In this document: positions 1-10,260 of the stretch, piece by piece
How positions within the stretch are numbered: position 1 is the first letter of the stretch
Layout: each line of letters opens with the position of its first letter
DNA from: Neurospora tetraspora
Taxonomy: Eukaryota > Ascomycota > Sordariomycetes > Sordariales > Sordariaceae
Direction of reading: 5' to 3'
Assembly (NCBI RefSeq): GCF_033439725.1
Contig: NW_026944387.1
Coordinates: 744,001 to 808,000, forward strand
Length of the DNA: 64,000 bases
Notes under the pieces: model-generated
Told to the model about the DNA's origin: nothing
Databases searched by the model: none
Seen by the model: the letters and a program-made list of their open reading frames with translations, nothing else
Made by a program: the position numbers and the translations under genes

Positions 1-1380
1 CCGTGAAGCGGCGCTGGCGGGGTGTGGATGTCGGAGGGAGAGTGCGGGCCGGAGGGAGTCGCGGCCCCGTGACTGCGAAGTACCTCCATCATTTTCTTCC
101 TTTCGTTACAAACAAGGCTGACAGTATATCGGACAATTGTTATCCAAACACAAAAGTGTGCGACCAATGAGACGATCGCTACTCAGGCGACAAAGGCCTA
201 AAAGGATGCGATGAAGGAAGGAGCGGGATGGGATGAAAGACCCGCCCGCGCAATCGATCCTGAAATTGGCGACGACAATGGAAGGCGCGTCAATTGGCCT
301 ATGCAGTCGGATGTGCGCGCTTCAACGGCCCGATGTTGTCGATGCAAGGCCGGCGCAAGTGGATGTGATGAATGTGTTGCGACTCCAAAGTGCACACTCC
401 AAGGGTTGTGCGATGTTGTCAGGATGTCGTCGTCGTCGGGGTCGGGGTCGATGTGGTGGTGGTGGTGGTGGCCGGCTATGCGGAGATCTTTGACTTCCAA
501 ACTGTGAAACCTGGAACGTGCGAAAACAACAAAAACTTGTGCCCAGTTTCTTTCCTCCTCCACACAAATCGCGCAGCAGCAGTACCCAATCGAAGCTAGT
601 AGTAGAGTAGGTAATTGGACAATACAATAGAGGGTATAGTGTAGTTGCAGTATAGGTTGATGAAAACAGTTGACGATTCCACTTCTGTGTGGATGCAACA
701 CAACAATATAGAGGCTGAGTGGTGATGAAGATGGGATGTGTGAAATTGTCTGGGGTTAGGAGTGAGTGTGGGAAGCAAGGCCGATGATGCGGATGTTGTT
801 TGGGGGAAAGAATGCAAAGAAGGGGCTGGGGGGCGGTCTGCGCCTGATTGATCTGAGAGCATGCCAGAATCACCACCCAAGTGCACGGACCATCCCTCGC
901 TGAACACTCCGTCACACCCTGTCTTTCTCCCGTTTCCGTCGTCGTTGGCAACCAGGGTCAGTTGATGCATTCCTGTTTTTCCATTGGCTGGATCTTGATT
1001 GCAGTCTTGGTTGATTGCGCTAAGACGCGTAAAGTCTTTGTTCACCTGAGACGCGTCTTTTGCTCCCTTGCCCTTGGATGCTGCTGCCCACTTGCCCTTG
1101 CCGAAAAGTGTCCACCGTCCCTTGCGAAAAAGTCCACTTTGACCCCCGTCCTGCCCGTCACTGTCCAATCCCGTGGTTGCAGGCCGATTTGACGCCTGGC
1201 CTTGTTGGGCACAGCTCGCAATTTGATCAACGTCATTCCAATGGCGTGCATCGGCATCCGTGCACCATCAACCAGTCCAGAACATCAAGTCAACAACAGC
1301 TCTAGCTCTCTACCCTACCCCAGATCGTCACCTACCTTGTCGGCGATATCAACGACGACGAACCACCGCCAAAAGCAAAA
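1..1380. other. Upstream region of duo1, no gene seen
   Basis: I see no convincing gene here. Open frames in the first 1.2 kb are low in complexity. One reads a GGT/GTC microsatellite near 425-470 as poly-His/Asp or poly-Gly/Val. The last few hundred bases are C-rich and probably form the promoter and 5' leader of duo1. Two ACGCGT boxes lie at 1025 and 1051. Confidence 0.5.
1025..1056. promoter_or_regulatory. Pair of MluI cell-cycle boxes (ACGCGT) upstream of duo1
   Basis: ACGCGT occurs at 1025-1030 and 1051-1056, the second inside the palindrome AGACGCGTCT. Both lie about 325-355 nt before the duo1 start. In yeasts this hexamer is the MBF (Mbp1/Swi6) site driving G1/S transcription. Its use here is inferred from sequence and from duo1's role in mitosis. 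A single hexamer is expected by chance about once per 4 kb, so only the close pair is notable. Confidence 0.35.
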
Positions 1381-2517
1381 ATGGCAGACGACCGAATGGA
1401 AATCTCCGACGAGGAGGGTTCCTCCCTCTTCGCATCGCCCACTCATCCTCCCACCTCCCGCGCGCATCCCCCGTCGCAAGCGCAACAACAGCAGAAAACT
1501 CCCGTCGCTTCGAGTGCAGCAGCAGCCGCCTCCGCAGCCAAGGACCCCGCCACCAATCAGAGCAGTAGTCGCTCATTCGGCATCGACAACACCACGATCG
1601 AGAGTCGCGAAGCCGCTCTACAGCGAGAGCTAGAAGGAGTGCGCAAAATCAACCAAGTGATCGAAGGCGTCATCGGTACATTGGAGCGCGCAAAGGGGAA
1701 TATGGGTGTAAGTTTTTGTTCTTTTCTCCGATACTCCTCTGTTTACTTTCACAGGTTTGGTTCTCGGGTCGAACATCCGTCCAAACTTTAACCACACCTC
1801 ACCTGCCTCCCTTAACCTCCACCCTAAACTCTAATCCAACCACACCTCTTCCCTTCCATGTTTGCCAATCACTAACAAACCGCCTCACAGACCGTAAACC
1901 GCACAATCCACTCCGCCTCCCACCTCCTCACAACCTGGACCCGCATCCTCTCCCAAACCGAACACAACCAGCGCCTTCTGCTCAACCCCTCCTGGAAGGG
2001 CGCCACTGCAGATCTAATCGAAATCGAAGCCGAAGCCCTCGAGCGACAGCGCGAAGCCGAGCGCAAGGCCGCCGAAGCCGAGCGCAAGCGGGAAGAGGCG
2101 CGCCGCAAAGCAGAAGAAGAAGCGGAACGGAGACGCTTGGCTGCTACGAGTACCACAGGGGTAGGCAGGGGGAGGCCGAGGAGTAGATCTGTTGGCGTGG
2201 CCAGTTCGAGGTATGGGATTGGAGTTACGAGGAGCGCGACTAGTGCGGCGGGGACGAGGGGGGGTAGGTCCGGGTCAGGGGTGGGAAGTTTGGTTGGAAC
2301 TGGGAGGACGGGGACGGGGACGGCGGCTGGAAGAGCGGGCATGACTACTAGGAGTGGATTGGCTTATCGACCGGCTGGAACGGGGACGGGGACGTCCGGG
2401 ATACCGAGTGTGAGAGGAGGGAGAGGAGGGACGACGACAACCAGGAGTGCGAGGGGTGGGACGACGACGACTAGAGGGACGAGAGGTGGGAGTTCGACGA
2501 GGGGTGGTGCGCGTTGA
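1381..2517 (+). CDS. DUO1: DASH/Dam1 complex subunit Duo1
   Basis: Two exons, 1381-1707 and 1891-2517, encode about 317 aa. The intron (1708-1890) has a GTAAGT donor and an ACTAAC branch just before CACAG. The Duo1 core begins near residue 75 (REAALQRELEGVRKINQVIE) and continues across the splice as TVNRTIHSASHLLTTWTRIL. A charged coiled coil of E/R/K/A repeats follows (about residues 155-195). DASH is the outer-kinetochore ring complex that couples chromosomes to spindle microtubules in fungi. The last 120 residues are a low-complexity Gly/Arg/Thr/Ser tail with RGG and TTTR blocks. Such basic tails in Dam1-complex proteins often contact microtubules, but that is inference here. The gene is convergent with the RNase H2B gene 288 nt downstream. 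Confidence 0.85.
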
Positions 2518-2805
2518 ACAATGGAAGGGGAGGGATGAAAAGTGTGCTGGACATGCTTATGATCATGATCATGACGAGATGAGATGAAGATATGATAGAA
2601 TGCTGTACCTCCGCAACGGAGTCAAGAGCCATGTCTTTTTAGAACCCCATATACCCAATATGTACAGATACCCAAACCAAACCTTGAAACCCTTCAAAAC
2701 GCCATTTTTGTGATCTTGCCATACATATCAATCCCTTTTCCCTTTTGCCCTATCCAGACAGAACCTTTCATCCCCCATTCCCAAAACCCCAATCCCCCAC
2801 CAACT

Positions 2806-4149
2806 TCACGTCTTCTTCTGAAAAAAACTAGTCAACTTCATCATCCCCCTCGTATTAACCTTGGCCAACTCCTTCACCCCCCTACTCACACCCGCCTTCT
2901 TCACCTTTTCTTCTTCTTCCTTTTTGCGTCTTTTCTCCGCCCTCTCAAACGCCTCCTCCTCGTCTCCCGCTATCCGCTTCCGCGAGAAATCACTGTGCGA
3001 CCTCGACGCGACCGCTTCTTGGCGGAGCTTGGTTAATTGCGCCAGGTAGGACTCTAGGGGGGTAAAGTCCACTGAGGAGGGAGAGGATAGTTGGGACTTG
3101 AGGTAAGAGGAGAGGGAAGGAGGGAGATAAGAGGAGGTGAGGAAATTGAGAGATACGCGGAGACGTTGGAGGTTGAGGATTTCTGGGGTGGGGAGGAGGG
3201 AGGCGACGACTTCGACTCCGGCTCCGGCCGTTGGAGTCGCTACAGCGGTGGTGGCTTCGGAGAGGGAGGTCGTCGTCGTCATTGTTTCCATCGTCTCCTC
3301 CCCTTCTTGCGACTCAGTACTGGTAGACTCAGTGGTGACAGTGGTACTCGACCTCGTCACCGTCGTCCTAATCCCCACAATCGGCGCCTCCAACGCCTTA
3401 GCGACAAACTTCTCCTCCATACTCTTCGGCAAACCGCCCTCGCTCATGCGCTTGGCTTTCGACAACAGCTCCTCGACAAGCTTTGTCTCGTTAAGTCGAA
3501 ACATCGTCTCGTCACCCGCCTCCACGGTGTCGCAGACGCTCGCCATGCGCTTCTCAAGCAGTTTTCGCGCTTGAGGCCATTTGAGCACTTCCAGGAGGTG
3601 GTTCTTCCTCTTTCCATCACTGCTGTCCTGCTCCGATACGGCGTCAAAGTGGTCGTCGCTCGAGAGGAACATGCGCTGCTGCTGCTTCTTGTCTGTGATC
3701 TTGGCTGCTGCTAGGGCGGGCAGCACGAGGAAGAGGGGGTCGATCTGCGTGGCCACGTAGAGCTCGGAGTCTTTTGTGGTTTGCGCGGGCGTGAGGGGGG
3801 TGCCGTCTTCGAGGGTGGCGCTGTCGATTAGCCAGCTGCGTGGGGATTTGTTCTGGGGGGCGGCGATCTTGGTGAACTCGTAGAAGCTGCCGGAGTCGGG
3901 GCAGACGAGGTAGCGCGTGGGTTTGGCATAGCGCGGGTTTTGGAGGGTGACGATGCGGGATTGTGGGGTGGCGGACTTGGGGAGGATGAAGATGTTGGGA
4001 GGGGAATCGACTTCTGGGGCGAGGGTGTAGATTGAGCTGTTGCTGGAGGCGCTCTTGGTCTTGGTGGTGGACGTCGACTTTGTCTTTGAAGTGTCCTTGG
4101 ATTCTGCGCTGGCCGTTGCGGCGGCTTTCGATCGTGTTGTTCGTGGCAT
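2806..4149 (-). CDS. RNH202: Ribonuclease H2 subunit B (Rnh202/Ydr279 family)
   Basis: A single exon of 447 aa. After a Ser/Thr/Lys-rich start comes the family's triple-barrel region (about residues 40-160), with PPNIFILPKSATPQ, RYLVCPDSGSFYEF, SWLIDS and QIDPLFLVLPAL. A helical region follows, with FRLNETKLVEELLSKAKRM. The protein ends in MMKLTSFFQKKT, a PCNA-interacting (PIP-box-like) motif placed as in yeast Rnh202 and vertebrate RNASEH2B. RNase H2 removes ribonucleotides and R-loops in the nucleus, and this subunit is non-catalytic. A Thr/Ser/Glu-rich linker (about residues 265-305) is a fungal expansion. It is divergent from mcm10 across 1.44 kb. Confidence 0.88.
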   Translation of the reverse strand: MPRTTRSKAAATASAESKDTSKTKSTSTTKTKSASSNSSIYTLAPEVDSPPNIFILPKSATPQSRIVTLQNPRYAKPTRYLVCPDSGSFYEFTKIAAPQNKSPRSWLIDSATLEDGTPLTPAQTTKDSELYVATQIDPLFLVLPALAAAKITDKKQQQRMFLSSDDHFDAVSEQDSSDGKRKNHLLEVLKWPQARKLLEKRMASVCDTVEAGDETMFRLNETKLVEELLSKAKRMSEGGLPKSMEEKFVAKALEAPIVGIRTTVTRSSTTVTTESTSTESQEGEETMETMTTTTSLSEATTAVATPTAGAGVEVVASLLPTPEILNLQRLRVSLNFLTSSYLPPSLSSYLKSQLSSPSSVDFTPLESYLAQLTKLRQEAVASRSHSDFSRKRIAGDEEEAFERAEKRRKKEEEEKVKKAGVSRGVKELAKVNTRGMMKLTSFFQKKT

Positions 4150-5585
4150 GGCTATTTTTGACTTGAGTTCTTCACACCCTTCTGCCCGAAATTAGATGTT
4201 ATGCTCGTGTCTTTGTTTGTTTCTTGTGTTAAGAGTCGCAATGTGTGATATCGCCAGGGTCCCAAAAGTCCGAACTCCAATGGCTGGATGGAGACGGCTT
4301 CGCTTGACCCAGCTCTCCACAGTGAGCGGCAGACCCCTGACCATCAATCGCGACTTTGGCTGGAGACCGACGCGACTGACCGCGATTTCGTAGCGCGCCC
4401 CACCCTCTTTGGTTAAATGACCCACTTACACGAGACTTCCCCAAGTTTTGCCGTTTGCGCTTTGCCAGAGATCGCGTTGTCTTGGAGACTGGACTCCACT
4501 TTCTGATGTCTGGCCAACCATGTGACCGGGACCCTAACTTCTCAACCTTGAATTCCCCCGCTGTCGTTGTCCCGTCCACGCACTCGCGCCCGCTGTTGAT
4601 GGCTGCCAATGCCACTGTCACTCTCTCACCATTCCAGTTTTGGCTTTCGATCCAGTCTTGCACTTCCACGGCCAAGCTAAACCCGACCAGCCTTGATACC
4701 ATCATACCGCCGCGATACCGACATCCGCCGCCGATTTCACGATTTCAATCTTTTTCGTTGTCAGTTAATTTGTGGCTTATCGTGAAACATCCACTTTCTC
4801 TTCACTATTCATTGGTAAAAATATTTTCGCTTTTTTCTTTTCTTCCATTACCACAGCAACGCTGCCTGACTTGACTACCCTATAATCTGTGAGTGTGCCC
4901 AAGCCTGGAAGATTTTGAAAGACTCAAAAAGGCCTGAATGGAGCCTTGCGAATGTTTGCACCTCATCTTGGGACTGGACCTATTCTTGGCCGCCACGACT
5001 GACTGTGTGGTTATTACACCATGACTTTTTAGATTTGCCTGGATTTCTCGAGTTCCACTAGGCCAACAAACTCAACCTAAACACTTTTACGAACAGCCAC
5101 ACGATTCCCGAACTCTTCTCGTCCATCTTCTTTCGCTTCCACCGACCACCGCACAGTCTCACCCTCGGGCGCCTCCCTGCATAACACCATCCAGCCTGCA
5201 GTCCTTCCCTTTGGCGACCAATGTCCGTAAATGTCGTCCTTGTCGCACACTAATTGGCCGCCCAAATAGCCATAGCCTTCAGGTCCCGTCCCATCCTTGC
5301 ATAAACCTGGAACCTGCAACATCGATCCTGAACTGAACCAGCTGCACACACACCTCCCCGCCGCCGCCCGGTCAATAATCCAAATTCGATCTCCGCTTTC
5401 TATCCCGTCCCCGTCTCCCTGGGTTCCGGATCTGCCCTGGGCCACCAGTCCAGTCGAGTCGCTTTGGGCTGCTCGATAACCTTGGGCGGAGACGATCCCC
5501 ATCACCTCGTCGATACTTCAGATCACATTCCCGGCGGATAACATCCTGGGTTCGGGTTACTAGTGTTGGAACGCAACAAAAGGTC
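4150..5585. other. Shared upstream region of rnh202 and mcm10
   Basis: This 1.44-kb divergent promoter region has no recognised gene. A 142-codon minus-strand frame at 5077-5505 is open but matches no family I know and overlaps the likely mcm10 leader. A TCGCGA at 4348 and an ACGCGA at 4370 resemble MBF-type sites; only their proximity to a replication gene makes them of interest. Confidence 0.45.
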
Positions 5586-8519
5586 ATGGCGACACATTGG
5601 CCACCCCGGTCCCCTCACGAAGCTCTCATCAGTACCCCGCGAGGCCGCCAGCGCTTTCGTGAAATGCAAACGTCGCCCACCCCGTCGCCATCCAGACTCA
5701 GAATGTCCCGATCGAACCCCGCCCTAGCGGCGCGCTACACCGACAATGAGGACGCCGTTATGATCGACGTGGACGACCTGGAGGATGAAGATGAGGACGA
5801 GGAGATGGTACAGCTGAAGCTGCAAGAAATTCAGGCGCGCATGAAGTTGAAAAAGATACAAAATGCAAAGGCGCTAAAAAGGGCAAACTCATCCATGGAC
5901 GCACGATCGAATGGAGGCCGGCCAGAAAGCGCTTCGGCGAACAACTCGAAGAACTCGATGCAACCCCCAGCCGGACTTCCCATTCAGTCAAGGTTAGCTG
6001 CGGCAAGAGATAGGATGGAACAACAGTCGAATCCCGTCCAGGTTCCCGCTTCTCCGATCAGGAGGGGACGTAGTGAATCCGCTCCTCAGCCTCCTCAGTC
6101 ACCCCAGAGGGTCATGTTGGGAATCGACAAGGGACGAAAAGCGGCCGACATGTCACTCAAAAGGGCGCCCTCGTTACGAAAGGTCGAAAGCGAACGTCCT
6201 TCTTCCCAGAATCTACAGTCCCAGCAGTCCGGCTACTTGCGACGGTCCATGACGACATCCTTTAGCGAAGATCAACCCAGTTCCCGTCGTCCTGTAAGCT
6301 TCGACGGGCGGGCAAACTCCTTCTCCCAAGCAGAAGAAAGACGTCCCATGAGTTTCAACGAGCGGCTAGCATCTGCCAGGAACGAAGAGCAGGAGCGCAG
6401 GGAAAGAGCACAGAGGATACAGAAGATCAGGAGTAATGCCTTCAGTATTGGCAGGGAAGAGATGGAGGAGTACAAGACCAAAGCGGTGGACGTTCCCGAA
6501 GTTCCATACAAGGCTCCGGAATATTCCCGGGACGAGATTCTATCGGCAACAGGAGGATCTTCATCGACTGCAGGAGCTCGTGGCCGACCGGCCATGAGCG
6601 CATCATCGTCGTTTACGCAACCAAGCTCGACACAAGTCAACTCCGATAATGAGCCTGGCTTCGAACCATATTCAGGTCTTCGCCTGTCCAAGCGCATTCT
6701 CCCCCATAATGTGGTCACCCGCGCTATCACAGGCAAGAAGACGTATGGTCTGAAGGATCTTTTGAGGCAAGTCAAGGCGCCCGACTGGTCCCTCCCTGAT
6801 GTCGAATCCGATGTTGTCGTCTTCGCCATTGTCGCAACCAAGTCCGAACCGCGCAGTCATCGTAGTGACGGCAAGCCCCTGCAAGAGCGCGGCAAGTACA
6901 TGGTCATCAGCCTCTGTGATCTTCAGTATGAAGTGGAACTGTTTCTCTTTAACTCCGGATTCGACCGCTTTTGGAAGCTCACACCGGGAACTATTCTCGC
7001 CATCCTCAATCCGACCATCATGGCGCCAAAACAGGGGCAGCAAGACACCGGCCGGTTCTCGTTGGTAATCAACAGCGATGAGGATACCATCTTGGAGATT
7101 GGTAATGCGCGCGATCTGGGCTACTGTAAGAGTGTCAAGAAGGATGGTATGCTTTGCAAGAGTTGGGTAAACCTCCGACGTACCGAGTACTGCGATTTCC
7201 ATACCAACGAAGCAGTGAACAAGTCGAGACAGGGGAGGCTTGAATTGAATAACTCTTTCGGTTTTGGAGAGAAATACAAGCAAAACTCTAGGTACGCCAA
7301 GAGTGAAGATGCTAGGAGAAAGGAGGAGGAAATACGACTGAGGGGTCAATACGACCGATCAACCGGTAGTCACTTCTTCATGAACCGTACTGCCGCAGAG
7401 CTCATTGATGGCGGTGGCATGGCTGATCAGGCCGAGAAGAAGGAAGCCATCAAGAGAAGCTTGGCGAGGAAGGAGAAGGAAGCTGAGATTGCAAGAAAGC
7501 TGGCCGAAGTGGGTGGTGGTGCTGGGAGAGAGTACATGAGTCGAGCCGCTGGTGGTCTTCGCGCAAGCTTCTCCTCCACCACCTCAGTACCCATGTCAGG
7601 TTCTGCTTCCTTCTCGTCAGCCACCGTCTCAACACCGATGTCGTCACTGTCCGGCCACAGCCAAAGCAACAGCATAAATGACCCCCTAGGCTTTGGCGGC
7701 AGACCCCGATACGACCTCCAAGCCCTCGGCCTACTCCGCAAAAAGGGCGAAGAACAGCCCAAGATCGACCTCGGCCCAATAAAGCGCAAGCGCCCCGAGT
7801 CCGCCCTCTCAAGCGAAAACAGCTTCAGCAAATCCAACTCCACCAGCAGCGCAACCATCACCCCCTCCAACTACACCAGCAACACGAAAGCCCCCTCCCT
7901 AGGCTGGGGCTCCGGCCTCCGCGACAAGCTCTCTCGGATGAAAGAAGGCGAAAAGCTCAACCTCTCCCACCGCGCCAGCACCTCCAGCATGCGCGATTCC
8001 ACTCCGGCCCTAACCAAATCCTCCACCACCACAACCTCAACCGGCCTCACCCCCGCCATCAACCGTCTCTCCACCTCCTCCAGAGACTTCAACTTCACCA
8101 ACTCCTCCAACGCCCCAACAATGACCCAGGGCCACAGCAACCTCCCCAACCGCCCCTCCCCCGCCGTCCGCTTCTCCGCTGCCCCTAATAACTCCTCCGG
8201 CACTACAACCACCGGTCCCACCACTTCCCACACCTCCTCTTTATCCTCCTCTCGTCTCCTCGGCGCCTCAGCGTCCGCACGTCTAGCAGCCGCTAGAGCA
8301 GCCGCCGCCGCACAAGCCGCTGCTGCTGCTGACGGGCACTCGCAAGGTGCCCAACCGCCGGTGAGGAAGAAGACGAGGTTCGTGACGGATAAGGGTATTA
8401 GAGAGGCGGGCAGGGATAGTTTGGGGGAAAAGGGGTTCTTGTTGAGTGCGGCGCAGAAGAGTAGACGACAGGTGGTGTTGAGTGAGGATGATGATGATGA
8501 TTTGATTGTTTTGAAGTAA
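5586..8519 (+). CDS. MCM10: DNA replication factor Mcm10
   Basis: A single exon of 977 aa. The N-terminus is acidic, then a coiled coil (LQEIQARMKLKKIQNAKALK, about residues 77-98). A long disordered linker leads to the Mcm10 OB fold (about residues 405-505: VVVFAIVATKSEP, KYMVISLCDLQYEVELFLF, TPGTILAILNP). The CCCH zinc finger follows at about 513-545 (C-x9-C-x10-C-x2-H around LGYCKSVKKDGMLCKSW and EYCDFH). Near the C-terminus the conserved KKTRFVTDKGIREAGR is intact. Mcm10 binds the CMG helicase and Pol alpha-primase at origins and is needed for helicase activation. The Ser/Thr-rich C-terminal half is poorly conserved, as is usual in fungi. Confidence 0.93.
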   Translation: MATHWPPRSPHEALISTPRGRQRFREMQTSPTPSPSRLRMSRSNPALAARYTDNEDAVMIDVDDLEDEDEDEEMVQLKLQEIQARMKLKKIQNAKALKRANSSMDARSNGGRPESASANNSKNSMQPPAGLPIQSRLAAARDRMEQQSNPVQVPASPIRRGRSESAPQPPQSPQRVMLGIDKGRKAADMSLKRAPSLRKVESERPSSQNLQSQQSGYLRRSMTTSFSEDQPSSRRPVSFDGRANSFSQAEERRPMSFNERLASARNEEQERRERAQRIQKIRSNAFSIGREEMEEYKTKAVDVPEVPYKAPEYSRDEILSATGGSSSTAGARGRPAMSASSSFTQPSSTQVNSDNEPGFEPYSGLRLSKRILPHNVVTRAITGKKTYGLKDLLRQVKAPDWSLPDVESDVVVFAIVATKSEPRSHRSDGKPLQERGKYMVISLCDLQYEVELFLFNSGFDRFWKLTPGTILAILNPTIMAPKQGQQDTGRFSLVINSDEDTILEIGNARDLGYCKSVKKDGMLCKSWVNLRRTEYCDFHTNEAVNKSRQGRLELNNSFGFGEKYKQNSRYAKSEDARRKEEEIRLRGQYDRSTGSHFFMNRTAAELIDGGGMADQAEKKEAIKRSLARKEKEAEIARKLAEVGGGAGREYMSRAAGGLRASFSSTTSVPMSGSASFSSATVSTPMSSLSGHSQSNSINDPLGFGGRPRYDLQALGLLRKKGEEQPKIDLGPIKRKRPESALSSENSFSKSNSTSSATITPSNYTSNTKAPSLGWGSGLRDKLSRMKEGEKLNLSHRASTSSMRDSTPALTKSSTTTTSTGLTPAINRLSTSSRDFNFTNSSNAPTMTQGHSNLPNRPSPAVRFSAAPNNSSGTTTTGPTTSHTSSLSSSRLLGASASARLAAARAAAAAQAAAAADGHSQGAQPPVRKKTRFVTDKGIREAGRDSLGEKGFLLSAAQKSRRQVVLSEDDDDDLIVLK

Positions 8520-9163
8520 GGAGTCGAAAAGCTCAAGGGGTATGTATACATATGGATGGGCAAAGATGGTTGTTAGTGGGGTATACGTGGATGTTGTAAT
8601 GCATTGGCATGGTGGACGTGGTTGATGCGTTGGGATCAAGAACTTTCATGCTCATTGTATGTCTGGATACGATGCGGTTGATCGGTTGGTTGGGTATTTC
8701 GGCTTGGTTCAGTTATTGGCTGGAAACTGGATGGCTCCTCGGAGGTTTGTTTTATAGACTGGATTGGATTGGATGGGTATGGTTGCAACTGTTTGGGGCA
8801 TGGAGGATGGATGGGTGGCTTCGGGTTTCGGACTGGATCTTGATCTTTCTTTTGTATGATGAATTGAATGACAACACACACACACACACAGACATACGCA
8901 GACACATAACTGGCGCAATGGCAATATTTGTGTTCTGTCTATACCGAAAACATCGAAAGACCGCAAAGGCACTTTGTACGAAGTGAGTGGTCGCATACAT
9001 GGGATGTCATATTGGGTATGTACACTGGAGTTGTAAAAGCAAAAAACGTCAGGAAATCAGAGTTGAGATGAAAGTTACAACGGTCAGTCTGAGAGGATTT
9101 CGTACTGGTCACTTAAGCCTCAGTTCGGTAGCATTTTTCAACAACAACTAATAACCAATCAAA
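8520..9163. other. Region between mcm10 and tRNA-Thr
   Basis: No gene seen. The region is rich in GGATT/TTGGT short repeats around 8755-8830 and carries a (CA)n run near 8872-8890. It probably contains the mcm10 3' UTR. Confidence 0.4.
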
Positions 9164-9235
9164 GCCCGCATGGCTCAGTGGTAGAGCGCATCACTAGTAA
9201 TGATGAGGTCGTCAGTTCGATTCTGGCTGTGGGCA
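9164..9235 (+). tRNA. tRNA-Thr (anticodon AGT), copy 1
   Basis: A complete cloverleaf with no intron. The 7-bp acceptor stem GCCCGCA pairs with TGTGGGC (one G-T), with A as discriminator. The D arm is GCTC/GAGC. The anticodon stem CATCA/TGATG encloses CTAGTAA, giving anticodon AGT (reads ACU, Thr). The T arm is GTCAG-TTCGATT-CTGGC. A-box (TGGCTCAGTGG) and B-box (GTTCGATTC) promoters are intact. A TTTT run 14 nt downstream and a nine-T run soon after should terminate RNA polymerase III. The 72 bases are identical to the copy at 46898-46969. Confidence 0.95.
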
Positions 9236-9627
9236 ACCCAATCATTTCTTTTAACTTTTTTTTTCTCTTGCAATGTTTCTTTTTGCAGTTTCCAACAATT
9301 CCTTTTTTTTTCCCAGGTGTTTGTCTGTCTTTCATCATATCTTCGGGAAGTGAATGAAGCGATTTTAGGAAAACCACCGGTCTTCCTTCGACATTACGAG
9401 ACTCGCTCTCAGATGTTTAGGTATGTAATTCCCAAATACTCGCAGGTGCATGCCATTCTAGACCTTTCATTCCGTTTTCCAACAATTTTACCTACCTCCA
9501 ACTCGCCAAACCGTCACACTCGAACGAATCCCCAACCGGTTCGCCAACTCACAATTTGTTCCATCCAACAACACGATATCTCGACCTTTCCATCAACAGA
9601 ACGAGCAAATAACCCTAAATCCTTAAT
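9236..9627. other. Region after tRNA-Thr copy 1
   Basis: Nothing supportable apart from the Pol III terminator T-runs (9249-9252, 9256-9264). Forward open frames here continue out of the tRNA and look spurious. Confidence 0.4.
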
Positions 9628-9902
9628 TTAGCTCTTAGAAGCTGCCGCCGCCTCCTCCTTCTTCTTTTTCTCCTCCTCTTCCTTCTTCTTTCTCTCCTCC
9701 TCTTCCCTCTTCCTCTGTTCCTCCTGCCTCTTCTTTTCGGCTGCCAGGTACGCCTGGTACTGTGGGCAATCTAGTCTGGATCATGCAACAAAGCAGGTTA
9801 GTTAGACTTAGGTTGTTGAGTAACAAAGGGCCAGAGCCAGCCCCCAAGGAGAGAAGAGAGCCAGCAGCTGGGTGCATGTATGATTACGTACGGGATGGCC
9901 AT
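9628..9902 (-). CDS. Small charged coiled-coil protein (52 aa), two exons
   Basis: I do not recognise this protein. Exon 1 is only 11 nt (9892-9902, MAIP with a split codon). The intron (9776-9891) has a GTACGT donor, a CTAAC branch and an ATCCAG acceptor. Exon 2 (9628-9775) continues LDCPQYQAYLAAEKKRQEEQ and then an uninterrupted K/E/R helix ending AAAASKS and TAA. The frame joins cleanly only through the splice, which supports a real gene. It lacks a signal peptide or membrane segment and is probably cytosolic or nuclear. The charged tail could be low-complexity noise, so transcript evidence would settle it. The neighbour on the same strand is the kelch pseudogene. Confidence 0.55.
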
Positions 9903-10260
9903 GTTGGATTTAGTTGGGCTGGTTTGACTTGGTGGATTGTGGAATTGTCAAAGATGGTTGGTTGTTGATATTGTAATTAGTGCGGCAGGGTTGGGAAGTT
10001 TATCGCTGTTGTTTTTCGATAATGGACGATGCGAAACTTGACACTGGGCGGGCATGAATGGTGGTGCAGAGGAACACTTCTATATAGGCTTGACATCGAC
10101 TTCGAGAGACAGCCATTCATTGGCACCCATGCTGTACGCTTGAATCATGTAGACCGTTTGGCTGTCTGGCTTCATCCTAAGTGCATGGTGCATCGAAGTC
10201 ACGATGGCCAATTACCTCTACACATAGGTACGTGATTCAAGAGGATTTTCCAAACCAATA

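Noticed and set aside
198-701. 167-codon minus-strand frame with poly-His and poly-Asp
   Set aside because: It reads a GGT/GTC microsatellite and has no domain or supporting context.
5077-5505. 142-codon minus-strand frame upstream of mcm10
   Set aside because: Gly-rich, no recognised family, and overlaps the likely mcm10 leader. It could be real, but nothing in the sequence supports it enough to list.
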